64,000 bases of DNA, taken from NCBI RefSeq assembly GCF_029433095.1, contig NZ_JARNTX010000004.1, positions 487,966 to 551,965 of the forward strand, given 5' to 3'. Below the pieces are notes generated by a model that saw only the letters and a list, made by a program, of their open reading frames with translations, did no database searches and was not told the origin of the DNA. The position numbers were made by a program, and so were the translations under genes. Origin of the DNA: Hymenobacter sp. YC55 (GTDB lineage Bacteria > Bacteroidota > Bacteroidia > Cytophagales > Hymenobacteraceae). This document shows, piece by piece, positions 7,892 through 16,294 of the stretch (the stretch's first letter is position 1; each line of letters starts with the position of its first letter).

Positions 7892-8122
7892 CTAAGCCGA
7901 GCGTAAAAAAGTACGCGAGTACTGTAGAATAGCGTCGGTGCTGCGTTGGCGCGGCGCACAGGCTAGAGCATCTAGCGTGCGTTGGGCCAAAAGCAGATCG
8001 GCACAGGCGACGGCCAACTCCGGGTCGTGCGCCAAAGCTTGTTCTACTTCCTGCTGCTCATCAGCTGGCAATTCGTTGTACACGTACCGGAGCAGCTTCT
8101 CGTTGGGTAAGGTTTTGATCAT
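7892..8122 (-). CDS. Small anti-sigma-like protein overlapping the sigma factor gene
   Basis: 76 residues, MIKTLPNEKLLRYVYNELPA. It is acidic and helical, with an ELPADEQQEVEQAL segment resembling the N-terminal part of anti-sigma domains (where the protein usually binds its sigma factor). It lacks both the HxxxCxxC zinc motif and a membrane segment, so it would be cytosolic. Its ATG lies inside the sigma gene, giving a 62-nt overlap, which suggests translational coupling. The role as a regulator of the neighbouring sigma factor is inferred from context. Few such short proteins are described. Confidence 0.7.
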   Translation of the reverse strand: MIKTLPNEKLLRYVYNELPADEQQEVEQALAHDPELAVACADLLLAQRTLDALACAPRQRSTDAILQYSRTFLRSA

Positions 8123-8696
8123 AGAGAGTTGGTTGTACGGCCATCTTCTTCCGAAGGTTGATCAGCGCATAACGCATCCTTCCCAGCGCAGTGTTGATAC
8201 TAACCCCCGTTGCATCGGCAATTTCCTGGAAGCTCATGTCGCCGTAGTGACGCATTACGAGTACTTCCTTCTGGGCCGCTGGCAGGTCCTGTATCAGTTC
8301 ACGGAGTCGGGCGTAGGTCTCTTCCCGGGTCAGAGCAGATTCCACTCCCTCTTCGGCATGCGAGAGGGTATTGAAAGCATGGCTCGTTGTGTCGAGGTTG
8401 AGCAGCGGGCTGCGCTTCTCGCGACGGAAAAAATCGATGGCCAGGTTGTGGGCAATGCGGCAGATCCAAGAAGAGAACTTTCCCTCTTCGTTGTATCGAC
8501 CACTTTTCATGGTGTGAATAGCCTTGATAAAGGTATCCTGCAGCAAGTCATCGGCCACATCCTCATCACGCACAATCAACATGATGGTGGTGAAAACGCG
8601 GGCTTTATGACGTTCGAGCAATTGCGCGAAGGCTTCTTCTTTGCCGGCAATATATAGTGAAATCAGAGCGGAGTCGCTCGGCTGCATGGTTTCCAT
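8061..8696 (-). CDS. ECF-type RNA polymerase sigma factor
   Basis: About 211 residues from METMQPSDSALISLYIAGKE. Region 2 is recognisable in DEDVADDLLQDTFIKAI (core binding) and the following WICRIAHNLAIDFFRR (-10 recognition). Region 4 has the helix-turn-helix MSFQEIADATGVSINTALG with MRYALINLRK. There is no region 1 or 3, as in sigma-70 family group 4. It probably directs RNA polymerase to a stress or envelope regulon. A promoter at 8795-8825 gives a leader of about 95 nt. ATGs at 8687, 8696 and 8729 are all in frame; 8696 is my choice, with modest certainty. Confidence 0.9.
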   Translation of the reverse strand: METMQPSDSALISLYIAGKEEAFAQLLERHKARVFTTIMLIVRDEDVADDLLQDTFIKAIHTMKSGRYNEEGKFSSWICRIAHNLAIDFFRREKRSPLLNLDTTSHAFNTLSHAEEGVESALTREETYARLRELIQDLPAAQKEVLVMRHYGDMSFQEIADATGVSINTALGRMRYALINLRKKMAVQPTLYDQNLTQREAAPVRVQRIAS

Positions 8697-8794
8697 AAAG
8701 GCTACGAATAAGGGAACGTAGAGCTTCAAACCATATTGCGTGATTACCGGTGAATTTTCTTAGATGAGCAAAAGATGAAGATTTCCTTCTGTAC

Positions 8795-8825
8795 CAAATG
8801 TAGAGAACTGCCGGGGCAAACACAA
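8795..8825 (-). promoter_or_regulatory. Promoter of the sigma/anti-sigma operon
   Basis: On the minus strand TTG (8825-8823), 20 nt, TACATTTG (8802-8795) fits the Bacteroidota consensus. It lies about 100 nt upstream of the sigma factor start. Confidence 0.55.
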
Positions 8826-9413
8826 TGCCTAACCAGCGTTAGTTGAAAATATTTTTTCACATTGTGAAACCTTTTTATATAGAATATAAAATCAACTATG
8901 TTCTGTTGCACCAGATTAATTCTTTTCAATTATAGGTGCAGGCCACAACAGGAGGTAATATTGTATTAACTTAATTAATATACCCAAGCCCTTAGTAGTT
9001 CGTCTAGGAAAGCATATATACCTATTGGCGTGCGTTATATGCAATATTTAATACACGGCGGTACTAAAGTACTAGGCGAGCAAGCAGTGTTTAGTGGTAG
9101 AAATCTCATTCTGCTACATGATGTAGGCAGGTGGCCATATGCCGGAAGATTCGCATTCAAATAGTGTGTTGTTAATGCCCTGAAAAGCATGTAAGCAACA
9201 GGCTAATAATACGGCAAAAGCCTATTTAGCTTGTTTTCAAAAGAAGTTGCTTTGCTACTAAATGTCTGAATAGTTTTCTCTTTACAGTCTAATAGCTGAA
9301 GTCAAATTTGATGGCACTTTTCTAGAAGAGCTGCCAAGACTTGAACTCGGAAGTACGGACCTCGTTTTAGAAGCTAGCCTTACTTTTAGGTTTACAGTCG
9401 CTGTTTCTATTCC
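8826..9413. other. Long intergenic region, nothing recognisable
   Basis: Almost 600 nt between the divergent sigma operon and the MFS gene. It is clearly more AT-rich than its surroundings (for example 8845-8995). I find no supported gene, tRNA or repeat; short frames here lack any family resemblance. It may hold the promoters and upstream regulatory sites of both genes. Confidence 0.5.
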
Positions 9414-10724
9414 ATGCCCACTGCTACTCCGCGCCATGACCCCTATGCGGCCTTGCGCTTACCAGAATTTCGCCGCTTTGTTTCAGCCCGGGCGTGTATG
9501 ACGCTAGCCACTCAAGTGCAAGGAGTGGCAGTGAGTTGGCAATTATTCAAACTTACCGGTGATCCACTAGCCTTGGGCTTGATTGGGTTGGCCGAGGCTA
9601 TTCCTAGCATCGTTGTGTCGCTTTATGCTGGCCACCTTGCCGATTCGGTACGTCGGAAGAATATTATTGTGGCAATGGTAGCTGTACTGGTGCTATGCTC
9701 GGTGGCTTTGTGGCTGCTGGCGAGCCCAACAGGTTTACCGATCTTGACAGCCGGAATTAGTTTCGGAGTGCCGTTGGCTGGACTCGTTGTAGTAAAAGCA
9801 TTGCCGCTCTACGCCGTGATATTTGTGAGTGGTGTGGCAAGAGGTTTTCTAGGACCCGCTGTGTTTTCATTTATGCCACAGCTTATGCCAGCGCGTGAAC
9901 ACCTTGCCAACGCTATTACCTGGAACAGCACCACATGGCAAACGGCAGCAGTAGTAGGACCGGCTATTGGCGGCTTGTTGTTTGCCCACTTTGGTATGTC
10001 GGTTGCCTATGGCGTCGATGTTGCTTTGATGGCTCTTTCGCTTCTGTTGTTTATCAGCATTGCTGGGCGGCCATTACCTGTCACGGAAGGGGAAAAGCTC
10101 AATCTAAAAGAGAGTGTCCTGAGCGGGATGCAGTTTATTTTCCAAAACCAATTGGTATTGGCTGCTCTTTCGCTCGATCTTTTTGCGGTGTTATTTGGCG
10201 GGGCAGTAGCCCTACTGCCTGTCTTCGCCGATAAAGTGCTGATGGTAGGTGCCGAAGGACTAGGCTACTTGCGGGCTGCTCCGGCAGTAGGTTCGGTGCT
10301 GATGGCGGTGTCGTTGACGTATTTTCCGTTGCGACGCAAGGCGGGTCTTAAGTTGCTGTGGGCAGTGGCAGGGTTTGGGGTGGCTACTATACTATTCGCT
10401 TTGTCAAGTAGCTTCTGGCTTTCGCTGTTCCTTCTATTTATGACAGGGGTCTTCGATTCAGTATCTGTTATTGTCCGCTCCACCCTCATTCATACCTACA
10501 CACCAGAGTATATGAAGGGACGGGTGTCGGCAGTCAATAACATCTTTATTGGTTCATCCAACGAAATTGGCGCTTTCGAGTCGGGGGTGGCCGCGCGGCT
10601 CTTAGGTGTGGTGCAGTCGGTAGTATTCGGTGGAGCTATGACGCTGTTGGTGGTAGGAATTACAGCTTGGCGGGCTGATAAGCTGCGACATCTTGATTTG
10701 ACCCCAGAGCCAGTGAAAGCATAA
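9414..10724 (+). CDS. MFS transporter, EntS/MFS_3 type
   Basis: 436 residues with about 12 hydrophobic segments. The N-terminus FRRFVSARACMTLATQVQGV and the loop GHLADSVRRKN (MFS motif A, between helices 2 and 3) are typical of the MFS_3 group that includes the enterobactin exporter EntS. The second half repeats the fold, with STLIHTYTPEYMKGRVSAV near residue 360. It is probably an inner-membrane proton-driven exporter of small molecules; the substrate is unknown. No biosynthetic genes are adjacent, although an iron-uptake pair lies 6 kb away. The gene stands alone, with a strong terminator at 10779-10832. Confidence 0.88.
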   Translation: MPTATPRHDPYAALRLPEFRRFVSARACMTLATQVQGVAVSWQLFKLTGDPLALGLIGLAEAIPSIVVSLYAGHLADSVRRKNIIVAMVAVLVLCSVALWLLASPTGLPILTAGISFGVPLAGLVVVKALPLYAVIFVSGVARGFLGPAVFSFMPQLMPAREHLANAITWNSTTWQTAAVVGPAIGGLLFAHFGMSVAYGVDVALMALSLLLFISIAGRPLPVTEGEKLNLKESVLSGMQFIFQNQLVLAALSLDLFAVLFGGAVALLPVFADKVLMVGAEGLGYLRAAPAVGSVLMAVSLTYFPLRRKAGLKLLWAVAGFGVATILFALSSSFWLSLFLLFMTGVFDSVSVIVRSTLIHTYTPEYMKGRVSAVNNIFIGSSNEIGAFESGVAARLLGVVQSVVFGGAMTLLVVGITAWRADKLRHLDLTPEPVKA

Positions 10725-10778
10725 ACTTGTTTGCTGCAATTAACCGCGCAGAATCAGGCGTAGCGTCTCAATGCCATT

Positions 10779-10832
10779 ACCGAAGAAGCCCCAACTGCCA
10801 GCGCTTAACGCGGCAATTGGGGCTTCTTCGGT
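10779..10832. terminator. Bidirectional terminator between MFS and hydrolase genes
   Basis: A 21-bp stem with one mismatch: 10779-10799 pairs with 10812-10832, spanning a 12-nt loop. It separates two convergent genes. Confidence 0.8.
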
Positions 10833-10853
10833 AAGAATGACTCGGATTAAAGC

Positions 10854-12335
10854 CTAACGACTGGCTTGCGGCTTAGCTGCTTGTGCCTCACGACTCATTT
10901 TGCTGGCTTTGGTGGGGGAAGTCCGTTTCACTGTAACGGGCACGGCACCTGGTTGTGTGGTGCGGGCAGCTATCCACTCGCGCATCATTTCTAGCGCTTT
11001 GGGCGAAAAAGTGGGCTGTTGCTCGCCATTTACTATGGCCCATTCTTCCTGTATGGGTTGTAGCCAATGGTTGACGCCCGGAATCTTTTGCGTTTTTACG
11101 TCCCGGCTATTGCGCAAGCCCCGGCGGAGCATAGCCAAGTTGCCGCTGGCTTCCACTTGCAAGTCGTTGGAGCCATTGAGGGCGAGTACTGGGCATTTTA
11201 CGTCTGCCAGCTTGCGAGCGGGCTCGAAGTCGATAAAGTAGCGGGACCAGGGCGAAGTGAGCTGGATAGCGCGAGCACGCGCCATATGTGGATCGAGGTC
11301 GGTGTTGCTGTTGCGCAGCGTCGAGGCTACTTTGCTGCGAGCTAGGGCGTCGTTTGGCGTCTGCCGAATGATGTCAATCATCTCTACGTGCAGTGCCAGT
11401 GCTGCTTTCACTTGTGCGGGATTGGCGCCAATAAGCCGCATGATTTCTAACTGCTGCTGCACTAGCACGTGGCGTCCTGGTAGGCCATAGCCTGCCAACG
11501 ATACTACAAAAGCTGGTTTGCCTGCATTAGCGTCAGCGGCCGCTAGCAGGGCTACGTTGGCCCCTTCGCCATGACCAATGAAGCCAACTTGCTCTGGATT
11601 AATGAGATTCTGACTGCGCAAGAAGCTCATGGCCGCCTGCGCATCGCCCACCATATCGATGGTAGTGGTATTGAAATAGCTGCCTTGCGACTTGCCTACA
11701 CCACGGTCGTCGAAGCGTAGTACGGCGATGCCGCGGCGCGTTAGATAGTCAGCCAGAATGCTGAACATGCGATATTCCTGCTCACCGGCGTCGCGGTCTT
11801 GTGGGCCCGAGTCGGAAAGGAGTACAACTGCCGGAAAAGGGCCTGGACCGGCGGGAACGGTTAGTGTGCCTGCGAGACGCAGCTTAGCGGCGGCATTCGT
11901 GAAATTGATGTCATCTTCGCGGTACGGGGGCGTTAGGCGAACTTTGCCCGATGCTGCAGTGGCCGAGCCTGCGCGCTGCATCTCCAACGTCCCTGACAAA
12001 CCGGGTTGCTTCCAGGCTCCAGCCAGTATGGCTCCGTCCTTCAAAACCTTGCCTTTAAAGCTACTACCTGCTTGCTCGATTTGTAAGCTAAGGTCATTGC
12101 CTTTCAATACTACTTCGACCGGCATGCGGTAGATGCGCTGCTGCGGTACGTCGAGCGCAGCGTAGTAGGTCCCGTTGGTCAGAGGAACTATGGTAACGAT
12201 AAGTTCGAGCGTACCGCCAGGTACTTTTAATGGACCGCGCCATTGCCCGTTCAATACTATGGGGCCGCCTGCTATAGCTGGTAGGGTTACTACCATGAGG
12301 CAGAAGAGAAAGAAAGCTTGTAATCTTTTCTTCAT
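10854..12335 (-). CDS. Secreted alpha/beta hydrolase with altered nucleophile elbow
   Basis: 493 residues. A signal peptide (MKKRLQAFFLFCLMVVTLPA) is followed by a beta-rich N-terminal domain (about 25-125) and an alpha/beta hydrolase domain (about 140-450) of the S9/dienelactone hydrolase-like family: LLSDSGPQDRDA, VLRFDDRGVGKSQG, an Asp in LALNGSNDLQ and a His in GVNHWLQP. The nucleophile elbow, normally GHSEG here, reads GHGEG: Gly256 (codon 11568-11570, GGC) stands where Ser is expected. The product may therefore be catalytically dead, or use another residue. The C-terminal tail is basic. Probably periplasmic or exported; substrate unknown. Confidence 0.87.
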   Translation of the reverse strand: MKKRLQAFFLFCLMVVTLPAIAGGPIVLNGQWRGPLKVPGGTLELIVTIVPLTNGTYYAALDVPQQRIYRMPVEVVLKGNDLSLQIEQAGSSFKGKVLKDGAILAGAWKQPGLSGTLEMQRAGSATAASGKVRLTPPYREDDINFTNAAAKLRLAGTLTVPAGPGPFPAVVLLSDSGPQDRDAGEQEYRMFSILADYLTRRGIAVLRFDDRGVGKSQGSYFNTTTIDMVGDAQAAMSFLRSQNLINPEQVGFIGHGEGANVALLAAADANAGKPAFVVSLAGYGLPGRHVLVQQQLEIMRLIGANPAQVKAALALHVEMIDIIRQTPNDALARSKVASTLRNSNTDLDPHMARARAIQLTSPWSRYFIDFEPARKLADVKCPVLALNGSNDLQVEASGNLAMLRRGLRNSRDVKTQKIPGVNHWLQPIQEEWAIVNGEQQPTFSPKALEMMREWIAARTTQPGAVPVTVKRTSPTKASKMSREAQAAKPQASR

Positions 12336-12541
12336 AAAGTTTTATAATACAATACTTAGATCGTCAACCAGAGCGATATAAAGCCGAAAATTACCAAATT
12401 ATCAGCACTATACAGGTACTGGCTATGGCGAAATAATTCAATATTATTAAATAAGTGCAGTAATGCCCTGAAACAGCATCCGTTGACTTTATAAAAACTT
12501 AACAGCTACCTTGACGCCCGTCAAAACGCGCCCTTATTGAT

Positions 12542-13234
12542 ATGCTGAATTTAAGATTTCAACGGTGTGGCTTTCTCTGTTTGCTACTAGTGCTATCGGT
12601 GCTTAGCAGCTTTGGCCAAGCAACTATTGAACCAATCAATCCGGAGCAGTGGAAGGCTGAATTGCAGAATTTCAGCCGGCAGGATAGTTTACAGAAGCCA
12701 CCAGCAGCGCCTTTGCTATTTTACGGCAGCTCGTCCGTCAGAATGTGGGAAACACTTGCCACAGACTTCAAAGGCCGCCCAGTGCTAAACCGCGCGTTTG
12801 GAGGCTCGCGCTTTCCTGATGCTATTCACTTCTTCGATAAGCTTGTAGTGCGTTATCGGCCGCGGCAGGTAATACTGTATGAAGGCGACAACGATATTGG
12901 GGCCGGCGCAACGCCTGCTCAGGTATATGACTCGTTTTTGCAATTCGAAAAGCTAATGCGAGAGAAACTGCCTGAAACAGAATTAGTATTTCTGTCTATC
13001 AAGCCAAGCATAGCACGCTGGGCATTGTATCCTAAGATGCAGGAAGCTAATTCTCTGATCAAGCAATACATTGAGGCGCACCCGCAGCGGTTGCGTTTTG
13101 CAGATGTGGGCACGCCTATGCTCGGGCCCAATGGCCAGCCACGCCCCGAGCTATATGTGAAGGATGGCTTACACATGACCCTGGCCGGCTACAAAATCTG
13201 GACACGGGTGCTGCGGCCATACTTGAAAAAATAA
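12542..13234 (+). CDS. SGNH/GDSL-type hydrolase, secreted
   Basis: 230 residues. After a signal peptide (about 1-26, ending SFGQA) comes a single SGNH hydrolase domain. The four blocks are visible: FYGSSSVRMW (nucleophile Ser, about residue 64), NRAFGGSRFPD (oxyanion Gly), YEGDNDIGAG (oxyanion Asn) and KDGLHMTLAGY (catalytic Asp and His). Such enzymes deacetylate or hydrolyse esters, often on polysaccharides; this subgroup resembles GDSL lipase-like proteins of Bacteroidota. Cell location is inferred as periplasmic. It stands alone between the divergent hydrolase and uvrA, with a TTG-N21-TACCTTGA promoter-like sequence at 12483-12514. Confidence 0.88.
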   Translation: MLNLRFQRCGFLCLLLVLSVLSSFGQATIEPINPEQWKAELQNFSRQDSLQKPPAAPLLFYGSSSVRMWETLATDFKGRPVLNRAFGGSRFPDAIHFFDKLVVRYRPRQVILYEGDNDIGAGATPAQVYDSFLQFEKLMREKLPETELVFLSIKPSIARWALYPKMQEANSLIKQYIEAHPQRLRFADVGTPMLGPNGQPRPELYVKDGLHMTLAGYKIWTRVLRPYLKK

Positions 13235-13379
13235 TTGAGTGTGAAGCTACGCGGCATTGGAGTGTTAGAAGGGCTTCTGTCAAGAATGTGCGCAACCTCC
13301 CGCTTGTCGCGCGTACCTTCGTTGTAGCAAACCACACCCACTGGAAACCAAACCCCCGGTTGTGGCTGTTACCCCGTCT

Positions 13380-16217
13380 ATGGCCGAAAATTCTGCTTTG
13401 CAAATGGCTGCCCCAGCGGCCGACCCGATTGACCAACTCGACCCGCGCGAGTTCATCCTGATAAAAAATGCCCGGGTTCATAACCTGAAGAACCTGAGCG
13501 TAGCGCTACCGCGCAATAAATTCATTGTGGTTACGGGCCTATCGGGCTCGGGCAAGTCGTCGTTGGCGTTCGACACGCTGTACGCCGAAGGGCAGCGGAT
13601 GTACGTGGAAAGCTTAAGCAGCTACGCCCGTCAGTTTCTGGGTCGTATGGACAAGCCCGATGTTGATTATATCCGGGGTATTTCGCCGGCTATTGCCATC
13701 GAGCAAAAGGTCAGCATCAAAAACAACCGCTCGACCGTCGGCACCAGCACCGAAATCTACGACTACCTAAAGCTGCTGTTTGCGCGGGTGGGCCGCACCT
13801 ATTCACCGGTTAGCGGGGAGCAGGTGCGCAAAGACAACGTAGCCGATGTAGTGGACTACCTTATGCAGCTACCCGCCGACACGCGCGTGATGCTGCTGGC
13901 TCCTCTGCTACGCGCCGACGACAACCGGCCCATGAGCAAGGAGCTGGATTTGCTGCTGCAGAAAGGATATTCGCGGGTGGTAGCCAACGGTGCTACCGCC
14001 TTCATAGAAGAACTGATTGCTGCTGGCCAGCCCGAAGTAGAAGGCGACGTATTCATCATGATAGACCGGGCGGTAATCCATCCGGGCGATGAGGACTTGA
14101 TGTTCCGGTTATCGGACTCGGTGCAAACGGCGTTTTTCGAGGGCCACGGCACGTGCATTGTGAAGCTCGACGACGAAACCCGCACCTTCTCCGACCGGTT
14201 CGAGCTGGACGGCATGGTGTTCGAGGAGCCGAGCGTCAACTTCTTCTCGTTCAATAACCCGTACGGTGCCTGCCAAACCTGCGAAGGGTTTGGTTCGGTG
14301 CTTGGTATTGACGAAGACCTGGTGATTCCCGACAAGAGCCTGACTGTGTACGAAGGCGCCATTGCTCCTTGGCGCACCGACAAGCAGAGTGAGTGGCTGA
14401 AGCCGTTGCTGAAGAATGGGATTCGCTTCGATTTTCCAATTCACCGACCTTATAACGAGTTGAGTGAGGCCGAGCGGACCTTGCTCTGGAAAGGCAACAA
14501 GTACTTCGACGGCCTCGACGACTACTTTAAATGGGTGGCTACCCAGACGCACAAAATCCAGTATAGAGTGCTGCAAAGCCGCTACCGTGGCCGTACCACC
14601 TGCCCAGACTGCCGCGGTACCCGTCTGCGCAAAGACGCGCAATACGTGAAGATTTCCGGGCAGAGTATTACAGATTTGGTGCTGCTGCCGGTGAGCCGGG
14701 CTCTGGAGTTTTTCCAGAACCTGAACCTCGAAGAACACGACGCCAAAGTGGCCGAGCGCCTGGTAACTGAAATCACCAACCGCTTGGAATATCTGAACCG
14801 CGTTGGGCTAGGCTACCTCACCTTGAACCGACTCAGCAGCACGCTGTCGGGTGGGGAAAGTCAGCGCATTTCGTTGGCTACCTCGCTTGGGTCGGCGCTG
14901 GTGGGTTCGATGTATATTCTTGATGAGCCAAGCATTGGCTTGCACCCTAAGGACGCCGAGCAGTTGATTGGCGTATTGCGCTCCTTGCAGCAACTCGGCA
15001 ACACCGTGATTGTGGTGGAGCACGAAGAAAAGATGATGGAGGTGGCCGACCAGATTCTCGACATCGGCCCCGAAGCGGGCAGTGGCGGCGGCAACCTAAT
15101 GTTCCAAGGTACCTACGATGATCTGCTAAAGGATACCGACACGTATACGGGCCAGTACCTGAGTGGCCGCCTAGAGGTGCCGGTGCCAAAAGTGCGTCGT
15201 ACTTGGCGCAATGTGCTGGAACTAACTGGTGCCCGCGAAAACAACCTGAAGAACGTATCGGTGAAGTTCCCGCTGAACGTAATGACGGTGGTAACGGGCG
15301 TATCGGGTTCCGGCAAGTCCACACTGATTCGGCGGATATTGGCGCCGGCGCTGCTCAAGCAGCTTGGCGGTGGCGCGGGCGAATCGACTGGTAAGTTTGA
15401 CCGGCTGACTGGGGTGAACGGGCAGGTGACCCACGTAGAGTTTGTGGACCAAAACCCGATTGGTAAAAGCAGCCGCTCCAACCCTGTAACCTACGTGAAG
15501 GCGTACGATACCATCCGGGCGCTATTTGCCGACCAACCCTTGGCCAAAGCTCGCGGTTTTAAACCTTCTCACTTCAGCTTCAACATCGACGGTGGCCGCT
15601 GTGAGGTATGCCAGGGCGAAGGCCAGGTGAAGATTGAAATGCAGTTCATGGCCGACATCTTCCTGACGTGCGAAAGCTGTGGCGGCCGCAAGTTCAAGCA
15701 AGACATCTTGGACGTGAAATACCAGGATAAAGGCATCGACGAGGTGCTGGACATGACCATTGCCGACAGCATCACCTTCTTCCAAGGCCAGCCGAAGCTA
15801 GTAGAGCGCCTCAAGCCACTCGATGATGTAGGATTGGGCTATATCCGGTTAGGCCAGTCGGCGAGCACGCTGAGCGGTGGGGAAGCCCAGCGCGTGAAGT
15901 TGGCGTCCTTCCTAACCAAAGGCGCCACGCTGCAGCAAGACAAGATTCTGTTCATCTTCGACGAGCCAAGCACGGGCCTACATTTCCACGACATCAACAA
16001 GCTGATGACGGCTATGAACGCGCTGGTGGAGCAAGGCAACTCGGTGCTCATCATCGAGCACAACATGGACATCATCAAGTGTGCTGACTGGGTAATTGAC
16101 CTCGGCCCCGAAGGCGGTATTAACGGTGGCCACTTGCTGTTCGAGGGCACGCCCGAAGACATGATAAAGCTCAAGGATACCAACCATACTGCACGGTTCC
16201 TGGCGGAAAAGCTGTAA
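13380..16217 (+). CDS. uvrA: Excinuclease ABC subunit UvrA
   Basis: 945 residues, the usual size. This is the damage-sensing ATPase of nucleotide excision repair, acting as a dimer with UvrB. It is a tandem ABC ATPase: Walker A GLSGSGKS near residue 53 and GVSGSGKS in the second half; signatures LSGGESQRI and LSGGEAQRV; Walker B ILDEPS and IFDEPS. Zinc modules are seen at CQTCEGFGS/CPDCRGTRL and CEVCQGEGQ/CESCGGRKF. The ATG at 13380 is preferred to a GTG at 13362 because it leaves a plain start close to the conserved ILIKNARVHNLKNL. It is monocistronic, followed by a strong terminator. Confidence 0.97.
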   Translation: MAENSALQMAAPAADPIDQLDPREFILIKNARVHNLKNLSVALPRNKFIVVTGLSGSGKSSLAFDTLYAEGQRMYVESLSSYARQFLGRMDKPDVDYIRGISPAIAIEQKVSIKNNRSTVGTSTEIYDYLKLLFARVGRTYSPVSGEQVRKDNVADVVDYLMQLPADTRVMLLAPLLRADDNRPMSKELDLLLQKGYSRVVANGATAFIEELIAAGQPEVEGDVFIMIDRAVIHPGDEDLMFRLSDSVQTAFFEGHGTCIVKLDDETRTFSDRFELDGMVFEEPSVNFFSFNNPYGACQTCEGFGSVLGIDEDLVIPDKSLTVYEGAIAPWRTDKQSEWLKPLLKNGIRFDFPIHRPYNELSEAERTLLWKGNKYFDGLDDYFKWVATQTHKIQYRVLQSRYRGRTTCPDCRGTRLRKDAQYVKISGQSITDLVLLPVSRALEFFQNLNLEEHDAKVAERLVTEITNRLEYLNRVGLGYLTLNRLSSTLSGGESQRISLATSLGSALVGSMYILDEPSIGLHPKDAEQLIGVLRSLQQLGNTVIVVEHEEKMMEVADQILDIGPEAGSGGGNLMFQGTYDDLLKDTDTYTGQYLSGRLEVPVPKVRRTWRNVLELTGARENNLKNVSVKFPLNVMTVVTGVSGSGKSTLIRRILAPALLKQLGGGAGESTGKFDRLTGVNGQVTHVEFVDQNPIGKSSRSNPVTYVKAYDTIRALFADQPLAKARGFKPSHFSFNIDGGRCEVCQGEGQVKIEMQFMADIFLTCESCGGRKFKQDILDVKYQDKGIDEVLDMTIADSITFFQGQPKLVERLKPLDDVGLGYIRLGQSASTLSGGEAQRVKLASFLTKGATLQQDKILFIFDEPSTGLHFHDINKLMTAMNALVEQGNSVLIIEHNMDIIKCADWVIDLGPEGGINGGHLLFEGTPEDMIKLKDTNHTARFLAEKL

Positions 16218-16231
16218 GCCTACAGTACACC

Positions 16232-16279
16232 AAAGCAAATGGCCTGACTACATAAACGTTGTCAGGCCATTTGCTTTTT
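16232..16279. terminator. Terminator between uvrA and the PepSY gene
   Basis: AAAGCAAATGGCCTGAC pairs perfectly with GTCAGGCCATTTGCTTT around a 12-nt loop, with a T run after it on the plus strand and a complementary A run. It ends both convergent genes. Confidence 0.88.
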
Positions 16280-16294
16280 ACTGGACGGTAAACG

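Noticed and set aside
8744..8929. Minus-strand frame of 61 codons upstream of the sigma gene
   Set aside because: It overlaps the predicted sigma promoter, is AT-rich and shows no family resemblance.
13856..15814. Many long minus-strand frames inside uvrA (up to 209 codons)
   Set aside because: They are antisense shadows of a GC-rich conserved gene; none has a recognisable family.
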